Shown here piece by piece: positions 12,305-22,804 of a stretch of 64,000 bases of DNA. The stretch is from Oxytricha trifallax (lineage: Eukaryota; Ciliophora; Spirotrichea; Sporadotrichida; Oxytrichidae): contig ARYC01001315.1 in NCBI GenBank assembly GCA_000711775.1, positions 1-64,000 of the forward strand. The letters are read 5' to 3'. Within the stretch, counting starts at the first letter, position 1, and each line of letters opens with the position of its first letter. Position numbers and translations under genes: made by a program. The notes beneath the pieces were generated by a model that saw nothing but the letters and a program-made list of their open reading frames with translations, was not told the origin of the DNA and searched no databases.

Positions 12305-13440
12305 AATTTGCCAATTTCTTAATTTTTTAAAAAAATTATTATTTAAATTTAGTTTAATATAAAAGACTAATAAAATTCGTGATAAGAAGATTGTTATGTT
12401 TAATCAAAATATTTATACTAAATACCAATCTTTTAATCAATTAATTTACTTATTAGTTTAAAAAAAGATATAATGTTATGGGGTTTGAACCCTTGTCATA
12501 ATTATTTGAATCATAATCAAAACCATCTGAACATATGATTAATTTTTAATGTTTGAAAGTCTCAATTATGTTTATATATATCAAGTAAATAGTAAACCTC
12601 TCTAAATACCATTGCGTTTTCAATTTTAGATTTCTCATACAGTCATTAAAGAAAATTTCAAGAACTTAAAGGAAATACTATAGCATTTTTCCTATCAAAA
12701 TAAGAAGATAAACTTTGCATTTTAGAATATTTCATAAAAGAGCTAAGAAATCATAATTTTATTTAGCAAAAATAGAAAAATATAAACTATCAAAACAGAA
12801 CATGATAAGTGAAAGTATAGTAATAGGAGGTTCAAAATTGAAGTTTCTATAATTTTTAAATAAAAATTGTAAATATCAGAGAGTATTTTAGATTATACAC
12901 TGCTCAAAAACCAAAATATTTTAAGTCGTAGTTTTAATTAATTAATGAATTGTTTTGATTATTTATTACAATCTTCTTATCTCCATTCTTTTTATTCTTT
13001 TATAATTATATTTAATATAAAGTAAATAATATCATTGATTTACAGAGAATATAGATTATACTAAAAATAAATAAATGTATAAAAGAAAAAAATATAGACA
13101 AGAAAATAAATAAATATTTAGAAAAAATATATCTTAATTTTATATTAATAAACTTAAAATCAAATTAAGTAAAATTAAAAAATAAGAAAAAAAGATATTA
13201 AAAAGTATAAAAAACAATTGCTAAAGGTAATAATAAAAATGTAAAAAAATCAAATATAAATTTAAATAAAATTAAATTTGACAAAAAAACAAATAAAATA
13301 TCTTAATAGATATAATTTGTGGGTTTTTTGTTAGGTGTTTCTTTGCTTCTTTCTCCTGTCCTAAAACCTTTTGTTTATTCGATATTCCCTTTATTGATAT
13401 TTTTTAACACTTGAACTGATTTATACCTCTAGTTTAAAGA
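12305..13440. other. AT-rich filler with one tRNA-B-box-like match
   Basis: About 80% AT or higher with long A/T runs (12950-13320). On the minus strand 12481-12493 reads GGGTTCAAACCCC, a good match to a pol III B box, with a weak A-box-like TGTTCAGATGG about 45 bases upstream. I could not fold a full cloverleaf. No gene seen. Confidence 0.3.
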
Positions 13441-13469
13441 AAATTGATACCAGAAAATGGTGTAATTCA

Positions 13470-13790
13470 TGAATTGAGGATTTCTCTGCAACATTCTTTC
13501 CGAGGTTTAACCATTCACTCATCTTCCACAGTACTATAGAGGAGTCGAGAAGATAGTACTTATTGATACAGCTAAAGCAAGATAGTCTTGGACTCTAATT
13601 TGTCTTCTAGTTATTGGGCAAAGCTAAACTAAGGATACTCTATAAAAGTAATGAAAAGCTAATACTTCACTGTGGTGATTCCAGCCATTTCTTGGAATTC
13701 ATAGCATTCGCAATCAGCTAATTAAAGAAGCAGAAAGTCTTCGTCTAATGCATCTTCAGAATCATAGAGTAGGGTTACCTAGACATTTAA
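13470..13790 (+). CDS. Unidentified open frame upstream of the P-loop gene
   Basis: With TAA/TAG as Gln the plus strand is open for about 105 codons (IEDFSATFFPRFNHSL ... QLKKQKVFVQCIFRII) to a TGA near 13793. It is 450 bp upstream of the P-loop island in the same orientation, so the two could be parts of one gene. A competing frame (NQLIKEAESLRLMHLQNH) overlaps its end. No family recognised. Confidence 0.3.
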
Positions 13791-14234
13791 TTATGAAAAC
13801 AAGAGGAAGTCTTTGATTTAAATGAAAAAGGATAATATAATTAAGTATTAGGATTAACTGAAGTTAAAATGGTATCTAAGTATTTTGAGTCTTCAGTCAA
13901 GTGTCACTTTGTCTCCTGTTGATAAGTATTGCTAAAATATACAAATTTTTAGATATGTTTTTTGTAATTTACAATTTTTAGTGAATAACCAGGAGCTCCA
14001 GTATCGTAATCTTAAGTTTCCCCTTTTGATTTTTATATATTGATCATTTTTTTATTTTTCCTATTATAAATTATGAATCAACTTACGAGAGCCAATGACA
14101 TGTAAAGAATGTTTTATTATGACGATGAAGTTTTCGATCTGATAGTGCAACATCACACAAAATATTGTTAATTATTTAAGGTTAGGAATAGAAGATCCTC
14201 TCTAAGCCAGAATCATAATAAACAAAGTTTTAAT

Positions 14235-14525
14235 CTCTCATTGCCTTTCTAGAACGCTCTAACGCCAAGTCTCCTCACTTAAATCATCTCAATACTAACA
14301 AGTTTGAAGAAATACTTTTGTACTTTGATGCAGTGGATAAGCTCTACAGAATAGTCCTTAGAAAATGTCCAGATAAGGTAAATGTTGTCTGCTTATATGG
14401 GGAGACAAACACAGGAAAGACCACAATAGCAAAACTACTGAGAAAGATCTTTATCACGGAGAACTTCAAAATATTGAATAGATAGTTCTTGCATCGATTC
14501 CAGCAAGCCACACTCACAACCGCAA
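14235..14525 (+). CDS. P-loop ATPase, SF3-helicase-like segment
   Basis: The plus strand reads continuously for about 95 codons: HLNTNKFEEILLYFDAVDKL, then VNVVCLYGETNTGKTTIAKL near 14377-14436. GETNTGKTT is a Walker A motif, and the hydrophobic strand before it plus the NTGK(T/S) form are those of superfamily 3 helicases (replication initiators of small DNA replicons) and some related ATPases. It ends at TGA near 14540. A Walker B was not found here. A second island in the same orientation at 15225 may be the C-terminal part of the same gene, separated by AT-rich, possibly eliminated DNA. Being an ancient endogenised replicon gene is an inference; an ordinary AAA-type ATPase is the alternative. 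Confidence 0.45.
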
Positions 14526-14529
14526 ATTG

Positions 14530-15180
14530 TGATCATGAATGAAATAAAGAAAGACATTTTTTAAAACGAAAAAAAGATTGATGATTTCAAGACATTTAGA
14601 GAAATTTAGAATATTTAAATAGTAGTATTTAATAATCAAAAATTAAGAATTCTTATAATTACTTATTAGAAAAAATTCTTATAATTATTTTTTAGAAATA
14701 TTTATTAATTTGACGAGCTAAGTCGAAATTGATTTTTTTTACTTAGCTCGAATAAATTAGTTTTACTTTTTATTTATATTAACTTTCATAAAATTATACC
14801 TAATTATATTATTTAAGAGTAAAAGTTCTAGTCAATAATCATAGCATAATTGTACATCTAACAATTTAATTGGTTACTTTATTGATAAAATTTACTATAT
14901 GTTTAGATCTTAAAATGATTTTACTTTTCATTAAAACCATATTTCACAATTGATTACTATTATTTATCCCCTTAAACAATTTAAATAAGCACAACTATTT
15001 TTAATATTATATGAATGATAAAAGTTCAATATAACATATTTTGGTTATTTGATAATTCTTTGGAAATTCTTAGTAATTTTTCTAAAAAATATTAAATATC
15101 AAAGTCCCGTAATAAAGTTTCAAAAGTGGGCCAAGTAATAGATATCTCCAATAACTTGCCGTTTTACTAAATGAGTCCAC
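14530..15180. other. AT-rich spacer, possible IES
   Basis: AT-rich and without coding character; it separates two coding islands on the same strand. No clear pointer pair was identified. Confidence 0.35.
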
Positions 15181-15224
15181 GGGACAAAAAGTCATTTTAG
15201 TCTTTAATGCTGAAAGTGGAGTTT

Positions 15225-15401
15225 TCAGAGATGATGATCAGACAGGATGAGAAGTTCCCTTTTAACGAGGTTGAGCAGGCGCTCTACTTTAAACAGCAAT
15301 AAGTGGAGGATGTGGGCGCCGAGTTGCTGATGGAGGAGGAGACAATCATAGAGAACAGCACCTGGGAGAACATGAGATTATGCAAAGTCTACAGAATGTG
15401 A
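15225..15401 (+). CDS. C-terminal coding island, unidentified
   Basis: The plus strand reads EMMIRQDEKFPFNEVEQALY, then VEDVGAELLMEEETI and NSTWENMRLCKVYRM, ending at TGA 15399-15401. One TAA is read as Gln. GC content (about 50%) is far above the surroundings. It is acidic, then basic at the end. It is placed 700 bp downstream of the P-loop segment and could be its C terminus; there is no family motif to prove it. Confidence 0.45.
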
Positions 15402-15534
15402 ACGAGGATCAAGGAAAATAAATAGAATGACTAGTAATCTGAAGTATATCAGCAATTATTATAATTAAAATTCATAATAATACTGTTATTCACTTTTCAT
15501 TCTGGACAATCTGATTAAGAAAAAACTAATTTTA

Positions 15535-15562
15535 AAACTGTACAATGTACATTGTACAGTTT
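15535..15562. repeat. 28-bp perfect palindrome
   Basis: AAACTGTACAATGT followed by its exact reverse complement, with no loop. It lies 134 bp after the stop of the island at 15225-15401. It could extrude as a cruciform or bind a dimeric protein. The role is unknown. Confidence 0.85.
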
Positions 15563-15564
15563 GA

Positions 15565-16685
15565 TTATAATTAAAAGATATTTTTAATCTTAAAAGTGTA
15601 TTAAGTAAAATTACGATTAAGAGCATAGTGAATTAATGCCAGTTATAATTGACATATTTAAATGTTTTATTGCATTCATCTAAAAAATTTCCATATTAAA
15701 TATATTTTATAATAATAAAGATATAACTTATAAGTTTATCAAACAGTTATTATGAACAAAGATTAAATTGGTAATTAGGACAGATTAATAATATTCAAAC
15801 AGGGTCCAGATTCAATAAACCCCAATTTTAAAAAAATAAATAAACTAGTAGTGTTTCTATTTACTGACCCTTTAATTATTAATTTATAAAAATTTTAATA
15901 ATCACATTATTCCCATATATTTTATACTTTAACTAGAAAAGTTTCCTTTTAATAATACATTTTTAAAAGAAATAAAACCCTAAATAATATTAAAACAGCT
16001 TTATTCTAAATAAGAGAACTTATTTAACTGATAAACATATATAATAAAAGCAATTAAATTTAAATATATAGGATGTTTTTTTTTAAAAATAATTTTATAG
16101 AATAAGTTTTTTAAACATAATATATATTATATTTATTTTATAATATATATATATATGAAATGAAAGACTTTCCTAGGATCAATCTAGATATGAAAATAGT
16201 GCCAAGTATAATTAAATCAAGGAAAGTTGATGATAATAATCAAATGACTAAGAATGATTAGAGAAAGGTTTTGATTAATCGAAATCAATAATTCAAATAT
16301 ATACCATAAATTGCCTAGAAAATATAACAACATTTGTTAATTTATTTTTTTCCAATTAATCTTATTTAAATGGTTATTTTGTAATTTTAATCACAAATAA
16401 ATTAATTGAATATGATCATTAGGAACTTTGGAAATCAATGAAAAATTAAGAGTCAGAGACTTATTATCTCATAGAAAACAGCACTAAAGTTCTCAGATAT
16501 CCTATAATTAGTAAGATAAAGGAGAAAATTTTAATCGAAGTTGAGTGTGTTTAAAGTTAATGTAAATTAAAAATAATTCTATAATATTACTAAAATTTGG
16601 CATCTTGCTAATTTTGATGAAAGCATATAAATCTATAATTAAAATAATATGAGCCTAGTTAATAAATTGACAAGCCACAAAACTT
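15565..16685. other. AT-rich filler, no gene seen
   Basis: Very AT-rich, including an AT-dinucleotide tract at about 16120-16158. No coding frame with protein-like composition. Confidence 0.45.
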
Positions 16686-16689
16686 AAAT

Positions 16690-16760
16690 TTAATCATTCT
16701 GAACTTTTATTCGTAACTGCCACTAATGGCGTCTGTAAATTCTTAGCAAATTAAAAGAAA
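16690..16760 (-). pseudogene. Possible detached 3' end of a YHYH-like gene
   Basis: 16714-16729 (TAACTGCCACTAATGG) is identical to 27989-28004, and the similarity extends about 20 bases to the left in both places. At 28 kb this block is the 3' end or flank of a YHYH-like copy. Here it lies about 1 kb beyond the 17.7-kb copy in the matching orientation, so the intervening 16760-17740 may be an insertion. Confidence 0.35.
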
Positions 16761-16854
16761 GTAAAAAGAAGTAATAGGTGTTCTCTGGTACAAATAATGC
16801 AACGAATGAATATAAAGACTGAAAAGGGGTGTCTACAAAGAAAAATACAAAAAA

Positions 16855-17073
16855 ATGGAATATAATCTTAACGTAAAAAAACGCATCATTGATTATCTAA
16901 AAAAAATTTCAAACAAAGGCAAAACAAACAAGCAGCTTCGTAGACGGCCACAAAAGTGTAATCCTGATTTTGGAGGTGTTCCCGAAGAGTCTCAAAACTG
17001 CGTGAGAGAAGAGTGTCTCCCAGCTAAAGTTCTAATTGACAATCCATTCTTTCACAATATAAAAAAAATCTAA
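16855..17073 (+). CDS. Small basic unidentified ORF
   Basis: ATG at 16855 opens MEYNLNVKKRIIDYLKKISN, then KQLRRRPQKCNPDFGGVPEE and four Cys in all. It continues a little past 17073 if TAA is Gln, into the start of a 93-bp tandem duplication. It is basic in its N-terminal half. No domain is recognised. The AT content drops inside the ORF compared with the flanks, which supports coding. Confidence 0.35.
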   Translation: MEYNLNVKKRIIDYLKKISNKGKTNKQLRRRPQKCNPDFGGVPEESQNCVREECLPAKVLIDNPFFHNIKKI

Positions 17074-17075
17074 AA

Positions 17076-17251
17076 AAAATGCGTTATTCTGTGTAGCGTA
17101 AATTTATAAAATTAATTTTGACAATTTTCTAAAATTTCACAATGATAATTTACAAATAAAAATCTCAAAAAATGCGTTATTCTGTGTAGCGTAAATTTAT
17201 AAAATTAATTCTGACAATTTTCTAAAATTTCACAATGATAATTTAAAAATA
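17076..17251. repeat. Tandem duplication, 93-bp period
   Basis: The block starting at GCGTTATTCTGTGTAGCG (17081) recurs at 17174 with a few mismatches, two copies in all. The first copy begins at the end of the small ORF. Confidence 0.85.
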
Positions 17252-17254
17252 ATT

Positions 17255-17735
17255 CACACTTTTTCTCAGTGGCCCAAATTTAGTGGATTTCATATATTTC
17301 AGTTCACCACAGTTATTTCCTTCACCCTCTCCCCCTTGCTAGAAAACCTTATAAATCGATGTTTAACATACTCACTCATCAATTCCTATAATAAAATTTC
17401 AAATGCATTTTCACTTGAATTCGAAGTCAGATTGAAGAAGTCTGCCCTCATTAAAAAAAAGTTAGGATCCGAAGAATTCAAGTGGCGCTAATTTTCTATT
17501 CTTCTTAAAGATAAAATTGTCTTGTTTCCGCACATTGAGCCCTTCAAAGAACTTATAAGTGTTCGAAAGTATATGAATTGTGTTAGTTTAGAGCTGAGGA
17601 GCATAATGAATTATGTTGAGCACAGTTTTGGATAATTGATGACTTTATTGAGGTTCTTTGTGTGGATTATATTAATATTTTATATTAATAAAATTCATAT
17701 TTTTATTGGCGCAATTCAAAACTGGTTACTATTTA
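17255..17735. other. Mixed-composition spacer
   Basis: 17280-17640 is less AT-rich and could be coding, but I found no continuous frame. It sits between the putative 3' block at 16.7 kb and the body of the 17.7-kb YHYH-like copy. Confidence 0.3.
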
Positions 17736-17739
17736 GCCT

Positions 17740-18770
17740 GATATGAGGCATTGTTTTGGTATGTGATTAAGAAGAGCTTGATGAAGGAACTATTATTTCA
17801 CTGAGACTGTTGGTGTAATGCGCATTGTTTGATAGAGCAATTGTGATAGAATTCTTATATTTACTGCTTTCTAATACATAAATTAACTTCATCTATCTTA
17901 GCATCTAACCCAAGTTCCATTGGTGCGACGATGTCGTATAAGAGCCTCTATCTGCAAGGTTGGATGGGAAGCCCATTATTTTAGATGCCAAGGAGTCATC
18001 GCTCACGTTGACTTCCAATAGGATCTTCTAGTCTATCTAATAGCAAGAGTTCTGCATCATTATTAGAGTATTCTTGATATTAGGAGAATCTGCAAGGTAC
18101 TCTTTGCTACATCATAGAAAAAAGTGCTCAGTCTAGAGTAGAATAGGGCAGGAAGCTAAAGAGATTTGATGGTTTAAAAGTAATGCTATTATCTCTATTT
18201 CCAAAACCAACGCTACTAAGTGTGTATAAGGTTAAATCTTTTTAGAATAAGTTAAATTTTATATTGATATAGAATGTTGATTTATCAAGTTTATTAAAAT
18301 CTTTTAAAAAAATGCTAGCAATCTAAGAACTTATATTACAGAACATTACAAGATATTCTGTAATATTAGTTCTTAAATTACTAAATATTACATTGCATAT
18401 GAATTTATATATTTTCCATTAGAGCATTTCTTTTAAGACTTTAATAAATTTGCTATATCATAATTCTATATCAATTTAAAATTTCACTTATTCTAAAATG
18501 ATTTCACCTTATTATCACTTTGGGAAACTCCAATGGCCTTTTGGGAAACAGGGATGCTTGATTAACTCCCCTAGGAAATGTCTGAATCGAAAGTTCCATT
18601 GTCGTGACATAGATCCGGCTGTGTCGAGTGGTGCCACTGGCCGCCCCCATTCGAAGATTCGCTCCTTACTTTGACTGCAATACTGGAAATCAAGAATGCC
18701 GAAAGGCAAATGCCTAGACTGGCTGCCAAGAATGACTAAGACAAGATTCAAGGGATTCTTGATGGGAAGC
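17740..18770 (-). pseudogene. YHYH-domain-like gene (copy 4), interrupted
   Basis: Minus-strand DNA aligns along its length with the 28-kb copy: YDIV(A)P near 17925 (paralogue YDIFAPKG), NNGLPIQP near 17970, and the N-terminal block HDNGTFDSDISQ near 18580-18610 (paralogue CGNGVSDSDIYS). A 287-bp foldback element at 18226-18512 splits it; sequences on its two sides correspond to neighbouring parts of the 28-kb copy, so the element is an insertion or eliminated sequence inside the gene. Several frame slips remain besides it. Function of the family is unknown. The CDPK EF-hand island starts right after it on the other strand. Confidence 0.6.
18226..18512. mobile_element. Foldback (MITE-like) element, 287 bp
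   Basis: About 90-bp terminal inverted repeats begin ATAAGGTTAAATC (left) and ATAAGGTGAAATC (right, reverse complement). The centre is itself an inverted repeat with arms of about 20 bp at 18325-18380, so almost the whole unit can fold on itself. It has no coding capacity. It lies inside the YHYH-like gene. The element at 55311-56094 has similar termini (TAAGGTAAAATT). Confidence 0.75.
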
Positions 18771-18775
18771 TTGAA

Positions 18776-18941
18776 AAGGGATACTGCATCATAGTAAACT
18801 ACAAGAATGGAGATGGTTAACTATCACTTGAAGAGATCGTGAAAGAATACAATTTTGGCATGGGAAAGACATAGGAAGCAAGACAGACATTGAGGAGATG
18901 ATCAAGTAAGACGATATCAAGGAGAGTGGATATTTCTATTA
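18776..18941 (+). CDS. CDPK EF-hands 1-2 (macronuclear-destined segment)
   Basis: The plus strand encodes an EF-hand loop, YKNGDGQLSLEEIVKEY, followed by MGKTQEARQ and, after one apparent base loss, DIEEMIKQDDIKESGYFY. This is the EF1-EF2 portion of the calmodulin-like domain of calcium-dependent protein kinases (compare the usual DKNGDGKLS-EEL and D-SGYIDYSEF). Such domains bind calcium and release autoinhibition of the kinase. The segment ends at the ATTA pointer 18938-18941; joining it to the second ATTA at 19310-19313 gives SGYFYYSEF in frame. The kinase domain is not in the window. The Asp at the first position of EF1 appears as Asn/Tyr, so calcium binding may be weak. Confidence 0.75.
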
Positions 18942-19309
18942 ATGAAAAATAATCGAGAATTGATAAATTAATATCAATAATTGCAATATACAAACCTTTT
19001 GATGGTGATGCTAAGCTGTTTTAGAGTGTTTACTCACAAAAAATGAAAGTTACAAAAAACATATCTGAAAATTATTTTTACAAAGAGCTAGGTTGGTAAG
19101 TGCATTGGAGGTATCAGATAGATAGTTCGTAGAAAAGCTTAAAGACAAGAAAAAAGTAGACCTATTCTTGCAGATGGAAATGTTTATAAAGGTGAATGGA
19201 AAAATGAAACTGTTTTGAATAGATTTCCATTTTTGGTCATGATAATAACTATTCCTACTTCTGTAAATTAAATAATATTAATGATCTATTTTTCTATTTA
19301 TTTATCATA
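18938..19309. other. Internal eliminated sequence with ATTA pointer
   Basis: The 372-bp segment between ATTA at 18938-18941 and ATTA at 19310-19313 separates two parts of one CDPK EF-hand domain. Deleting it with one pointer copy restores SGYFYYSEFAVAAMNEKN in frame, the conserved EF2-EF3 junction. It contains a MORN-like coding stretch (19150-19240) on the same strand, similar to one at 44 kb. Confidence 0.75.
19022..19240 (+). CDS. MORN-repeat-like segment nested in an IES
   Basis: PILADGNVYKGEWKNETV matches the MORN pattern (YxGEWxxx), a membrane-associated or structural repeat. The same block, from ACTCACA...AAGTTACAAAAAACATATCT at 19030 to ...AAACTGTTTTGAATAGA at 19232, is similar to 44008-44215. 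So this is either a segment of another gene lying inside the CDPK IES or a copy of a repeat family carrying MORN sequence. No start or stop is visible. Confidence 0.45.
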
Positions 19310-19565
19310 ATTACTCTGAGTTCGCTGTTGCTGCAATGAATGAAAAGAACAACTTGACTAACGAGAAGCTTCATGCCGTTTTCAGAATGCTCTACAAAGA
19401 CGGCATTGGCTTCATCTCATCTAAGGAAATCAGGGGAATGCTTGAAGTTGGGAAGACTATCTCAGTGGAAACTGTCAATGACATTATCAAGCAAGTCAAT
19501 TTAAGGGAGGCAGTCAGATTTTATTATAAGAATTCTAGCATATGTTGAAGAGATTGCAAAGTTGA
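19310..19565 (+). CDS. CDPK EF-hands 3-4 (macronuclear-destined segment)
   Basis: After the pointer the plus strand reads YSEFAVAAMNEKNNLTNEKL, then HAVFRMLYKDGIGFISSKEI and VNDIIKQV. This is EF3 of a CDPK (usual FRMFDKDGSGxIS-xEI). EF4 follows in the next frame (GGSQILLQEFQHMLKRLQS) to TGA 19563-19565; a single base is missing near 19498, next to a T run. EF3 has Tyr where the first Asp of the loop is expected and Ile for Ser, suggesting relaxed selection. It is either a decayed germline copy or a gene affected by sequencing indels. Confidence 0.75.
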
Positions 19566-19569
19566 TTAG

Positions 19570-21370
19570 TTTGCATAGTAAATGACAAAATACTTTAAAT
19601 TTACAAATTTTAATAATCATAATTTTCACAATCTTTCACATAGTCTTATTAATATTTTAACCAACTTAATTTATACACTGGCAAATATTGATAATCATCA
19701 TGGCCGATGGAATAACCATAAAATATTAGTTTTTAACTAATAAATGATATTTGGAGCATTTTTAAAATAATTTATTCAAGAATTTATTGTTTTTAACAAT
19801 AAAAAGTCTAAAGCAATCAGTTCTCTCAAGATAATAAAGTATAAAATATAACAATACAAAGTAGCAGTGTTGTTAACAAAATTTAAATTATTGTATATTA
19901 TTATAAGATTATTATAATATTTAAACAATTAGCTAGTTATTTAAACACTAAAGCAATATTTACGATCTTAACACTTAGATTTATAAATCTTCTCATAAAA
20001 ATTTGTTGTTAAACCCATATACTTTACTAATTAACCTTAAAATTTATCGAATATTTTTGTTTAAGATCAATTATTCATTTATCACTTTATAATAATAATA
20101 TATTTCCTTTACTGTAAGAAAACTATATATTAGTAATTTTAAAAAGACAATGTTTTAGACTTTAAATCTGATATAGAAGTCAAAACCCATAACAGAATAA
20201 ATCTCAAAGTTATCAATCTGAATAAATAAAGAACAAAATGAAAGAAAAGCTATTAAACTCTTACTTTAATGGCTATAATGATGAAAATTATGTCTAATTA
20301 AATGTCAATAATGACATGAAGTTTTATGCTTAAAATGAATGATATATTTATTGTATTACTTTGTTGGTTAATTAATTAAAAGTTGGGCTTATATTACAGC
20401 AATTAGACCTGAGAAGCGATAATAAAGAAAAGAGAGATCTGCTTCTGCTATTCTTTTAAATTTAGGTTAAAAGCAAATGAAAATATCCCTTTTTGCAACT
20501 TAAGTGGTAGTTTTGGCTACTTCTATAAATGAAATATTCAATGAAATACCTAACTAATATATTGAATTAATAATTAAGTACATAAGTTATTAAGCAATCC
20601 TTTGAATGTGATTTAATATAGCATATATAAATGTAAATACTAAAAATGTAATTGCAAATTTTAGTAATTAATTTCTAAACAAAAGTTCTAAGAAGTTTCA
20701 TTTAGAAGCAAAACTAACTGTTTTAGCATGATCAATAAATCTAATAACGATTTCCTTATCCCAACATAAGTTACAAAAAATAACACAATAAAATGTTAGT
20801 ATATTAAATATAAATTAACTACACTTCACGAGAAAAATCTCGATTCCTTGCTTACTCAAGATATTTTCAGTTTTGTTTTTAAAAAACAAGTAATTTAATG
20901 AATCAATTAGTTATATTGAGGAATTAGTTAAAAAAGAAAAGGATAAGATACTTAATATGAGGGTATCATCTAAGCTTAATAATAACATCCTATAATTATT
21001 GCATTACTTGTTTATATAAATCAATTAAAAGTATGTCTACACTTATAAAAATAACACCGTTAACCAGATTTTAATAATCAATGTCTAATTCTTAATGTCA
21101 ATTGTTATGATATTATCTTCGTAAATTGTAGGTCCAAAGAATCACTGTCTATCATTGCTTGAAATCTCAAAAGACAAGAGCATTTAAGTCAACTTTAATC
21201 TCGAATCAAAAAAGATAATCTTGGTGTAAACAGATTTATTTAATTAATATAATAAGAGGTTATAATAAATCTATAGAAGAGCGAAAAACAGTCAAGTAAA
21301 CAATATGTTAATTGTTTAGAAAAACAATTTTAAATTACAAGATATAATAACAAGAAGCAAAATTCAAAAA
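19570..21370. other. AT-rich filler, no gene seen
   Basis: About 78-80% AT. No frame of protein-like composition, repeats or RNAs were recognised. Confidence 0.45.
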
Positions 21371-21399
21371 ATCATTATTACAAATACTTGACAAAAAAC

Positions 21400-22765
21400 A
21401 AAACAAACTACAAGCAAGTGCTCACACATTATAAGTGTAGTTCTTCCAAAAAATATACTGCGACATCTTCGCACTAAACGATTCATTAAACTAAATACTA
21501 TCTCTTAGAAAGGGCAAGAGAGATAATATTAACAACTTTCTCTTCTAAAGAAGAAAGGTAAGAACCTATCTCATGGATGGTCACCAACATTGTCAAAAGT
21601 GAACTCACCAAGTACACAAGCAAATCCTAAGAACTAAGTTAAAATTACAGTGACGTCACAGATCGGCAGCATATTTAATACTTATATAAGGAAGACCAGT
21701 TTCTGATCAGAAATTTTGAAAAAGAATTACTCCTACTGACCTAACTATCAGTACATCATATAGAAAAAGTTAGAGTTCCACTAAAAGAGATTATTTTTCA
21801 TGGTGACGAAACTATAAATATAATGAGAGAGGAGATTTAAGATTACCTTAAAAACTTAAATCAAGTTGTCAATGGTTAGCTAGTATGGAATACCCCCCAA
21901 CCATAGCTATTATCTGAAAGCGCCATCACAGTATTGAGTCACTTAAAAAGATCACTTAAACCTTTAAATGTATAAATTTAATTGTAAAATAAATTATTAA
22001 TTTCAGAACATAAGGACTGGAACATACCATTAATAAATATCCTCAGGGAAAAGGTAGTCTAAATCAATCTGATAGTTAACAATTATTAACATCAGCTACT
22101 TGAAAAATCAATTAAAAACCAATCATATTCACATACATAATAACAGTAAGTAAAAGATGCCTTTAATGACTATGAATAACTTTCAGAAATTGAAATAGTT
22201 GGCAATAAAAAGTAATTAAATCAGAGACTCAAATATACAAACTGGCTTATTATGAAATTAAAAGAACTAGAGAGAACTCTGTTTTGAGAAGCAGTTATCA
22301 TGGCAGCTCAAATCTGCTCGTGGGAATTTTTATTTTTTCCATACATTTGTAATGACATAGTGGAGCCATTGTCAATAATACTAAACTTCACAATACTTTA
22401 CGCCAAAGTCTATACAGGGATAGACATCAAGAGTTTACTAATGAGGATATCATAGTACTAAAAATCGTTGACCCATAAGTCATCATTGAAGTGGGACTAG
22501 AATTAATCCGAGAACCTAAATTAAGGATTGGATTGAGAAGTCTTGAGAGAGGAGAAGACTAAACTATGATAAAAGCAGCTATAATTACAGCTACCCAATT
22601 TGAAAAGAACTATAATAAGGACATTTCAAATTCGGAGAAAATAAAAAACACAAAGTTCTAGAATAACAAAAAATAATAAAAAGGGCTGGACCTTTACATA
22701 TTATCACTTATCATTATATATAAGATCGGGGGTCCCAGAGACTTCAATGTAATCCAATTATTACT
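21400..22765 (+). mobile_element. Repeat element related to the one at 52.4-53.7 kb
   Basis: Two blocks match the 52-kb element in the same order and orientation: a GACGTCACAGATCGGCAGCAT block at 21652 (52 kb: CACGTCACAGATAGGTATCAT) with GATCAGAA-TTTT nearby, and a 3' tail GGGCTGGACC...GGGGGTCCC-AGAGAC-TCAATGT-ATC at 22683-22753 followed by a (TTA)n-rich run. The interior holds plus-strand open stretches (for example LKIVDPQVIIEVGLELIREP near 22465) that do not resemble the proteins of the 52-kb copy. A 3' tail followed by a short-repeat run suggests a LINE/SINE-like retroposon, but no RT is visible. Confidence 0.5.
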
Positions 22766-22804
22766 ATTATTATTGTTAAGAAGAAAGTTTTAAATTTAAT
22801 TCAA

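Noticed and set aside
12475..12545. tRNA gene on the minus strand (GGGTTCAAACCCC)
   Set aside because: Only the B box is convincing; acceptor and anticodon stems do not pair, so at most a tRNA-derived remnant.
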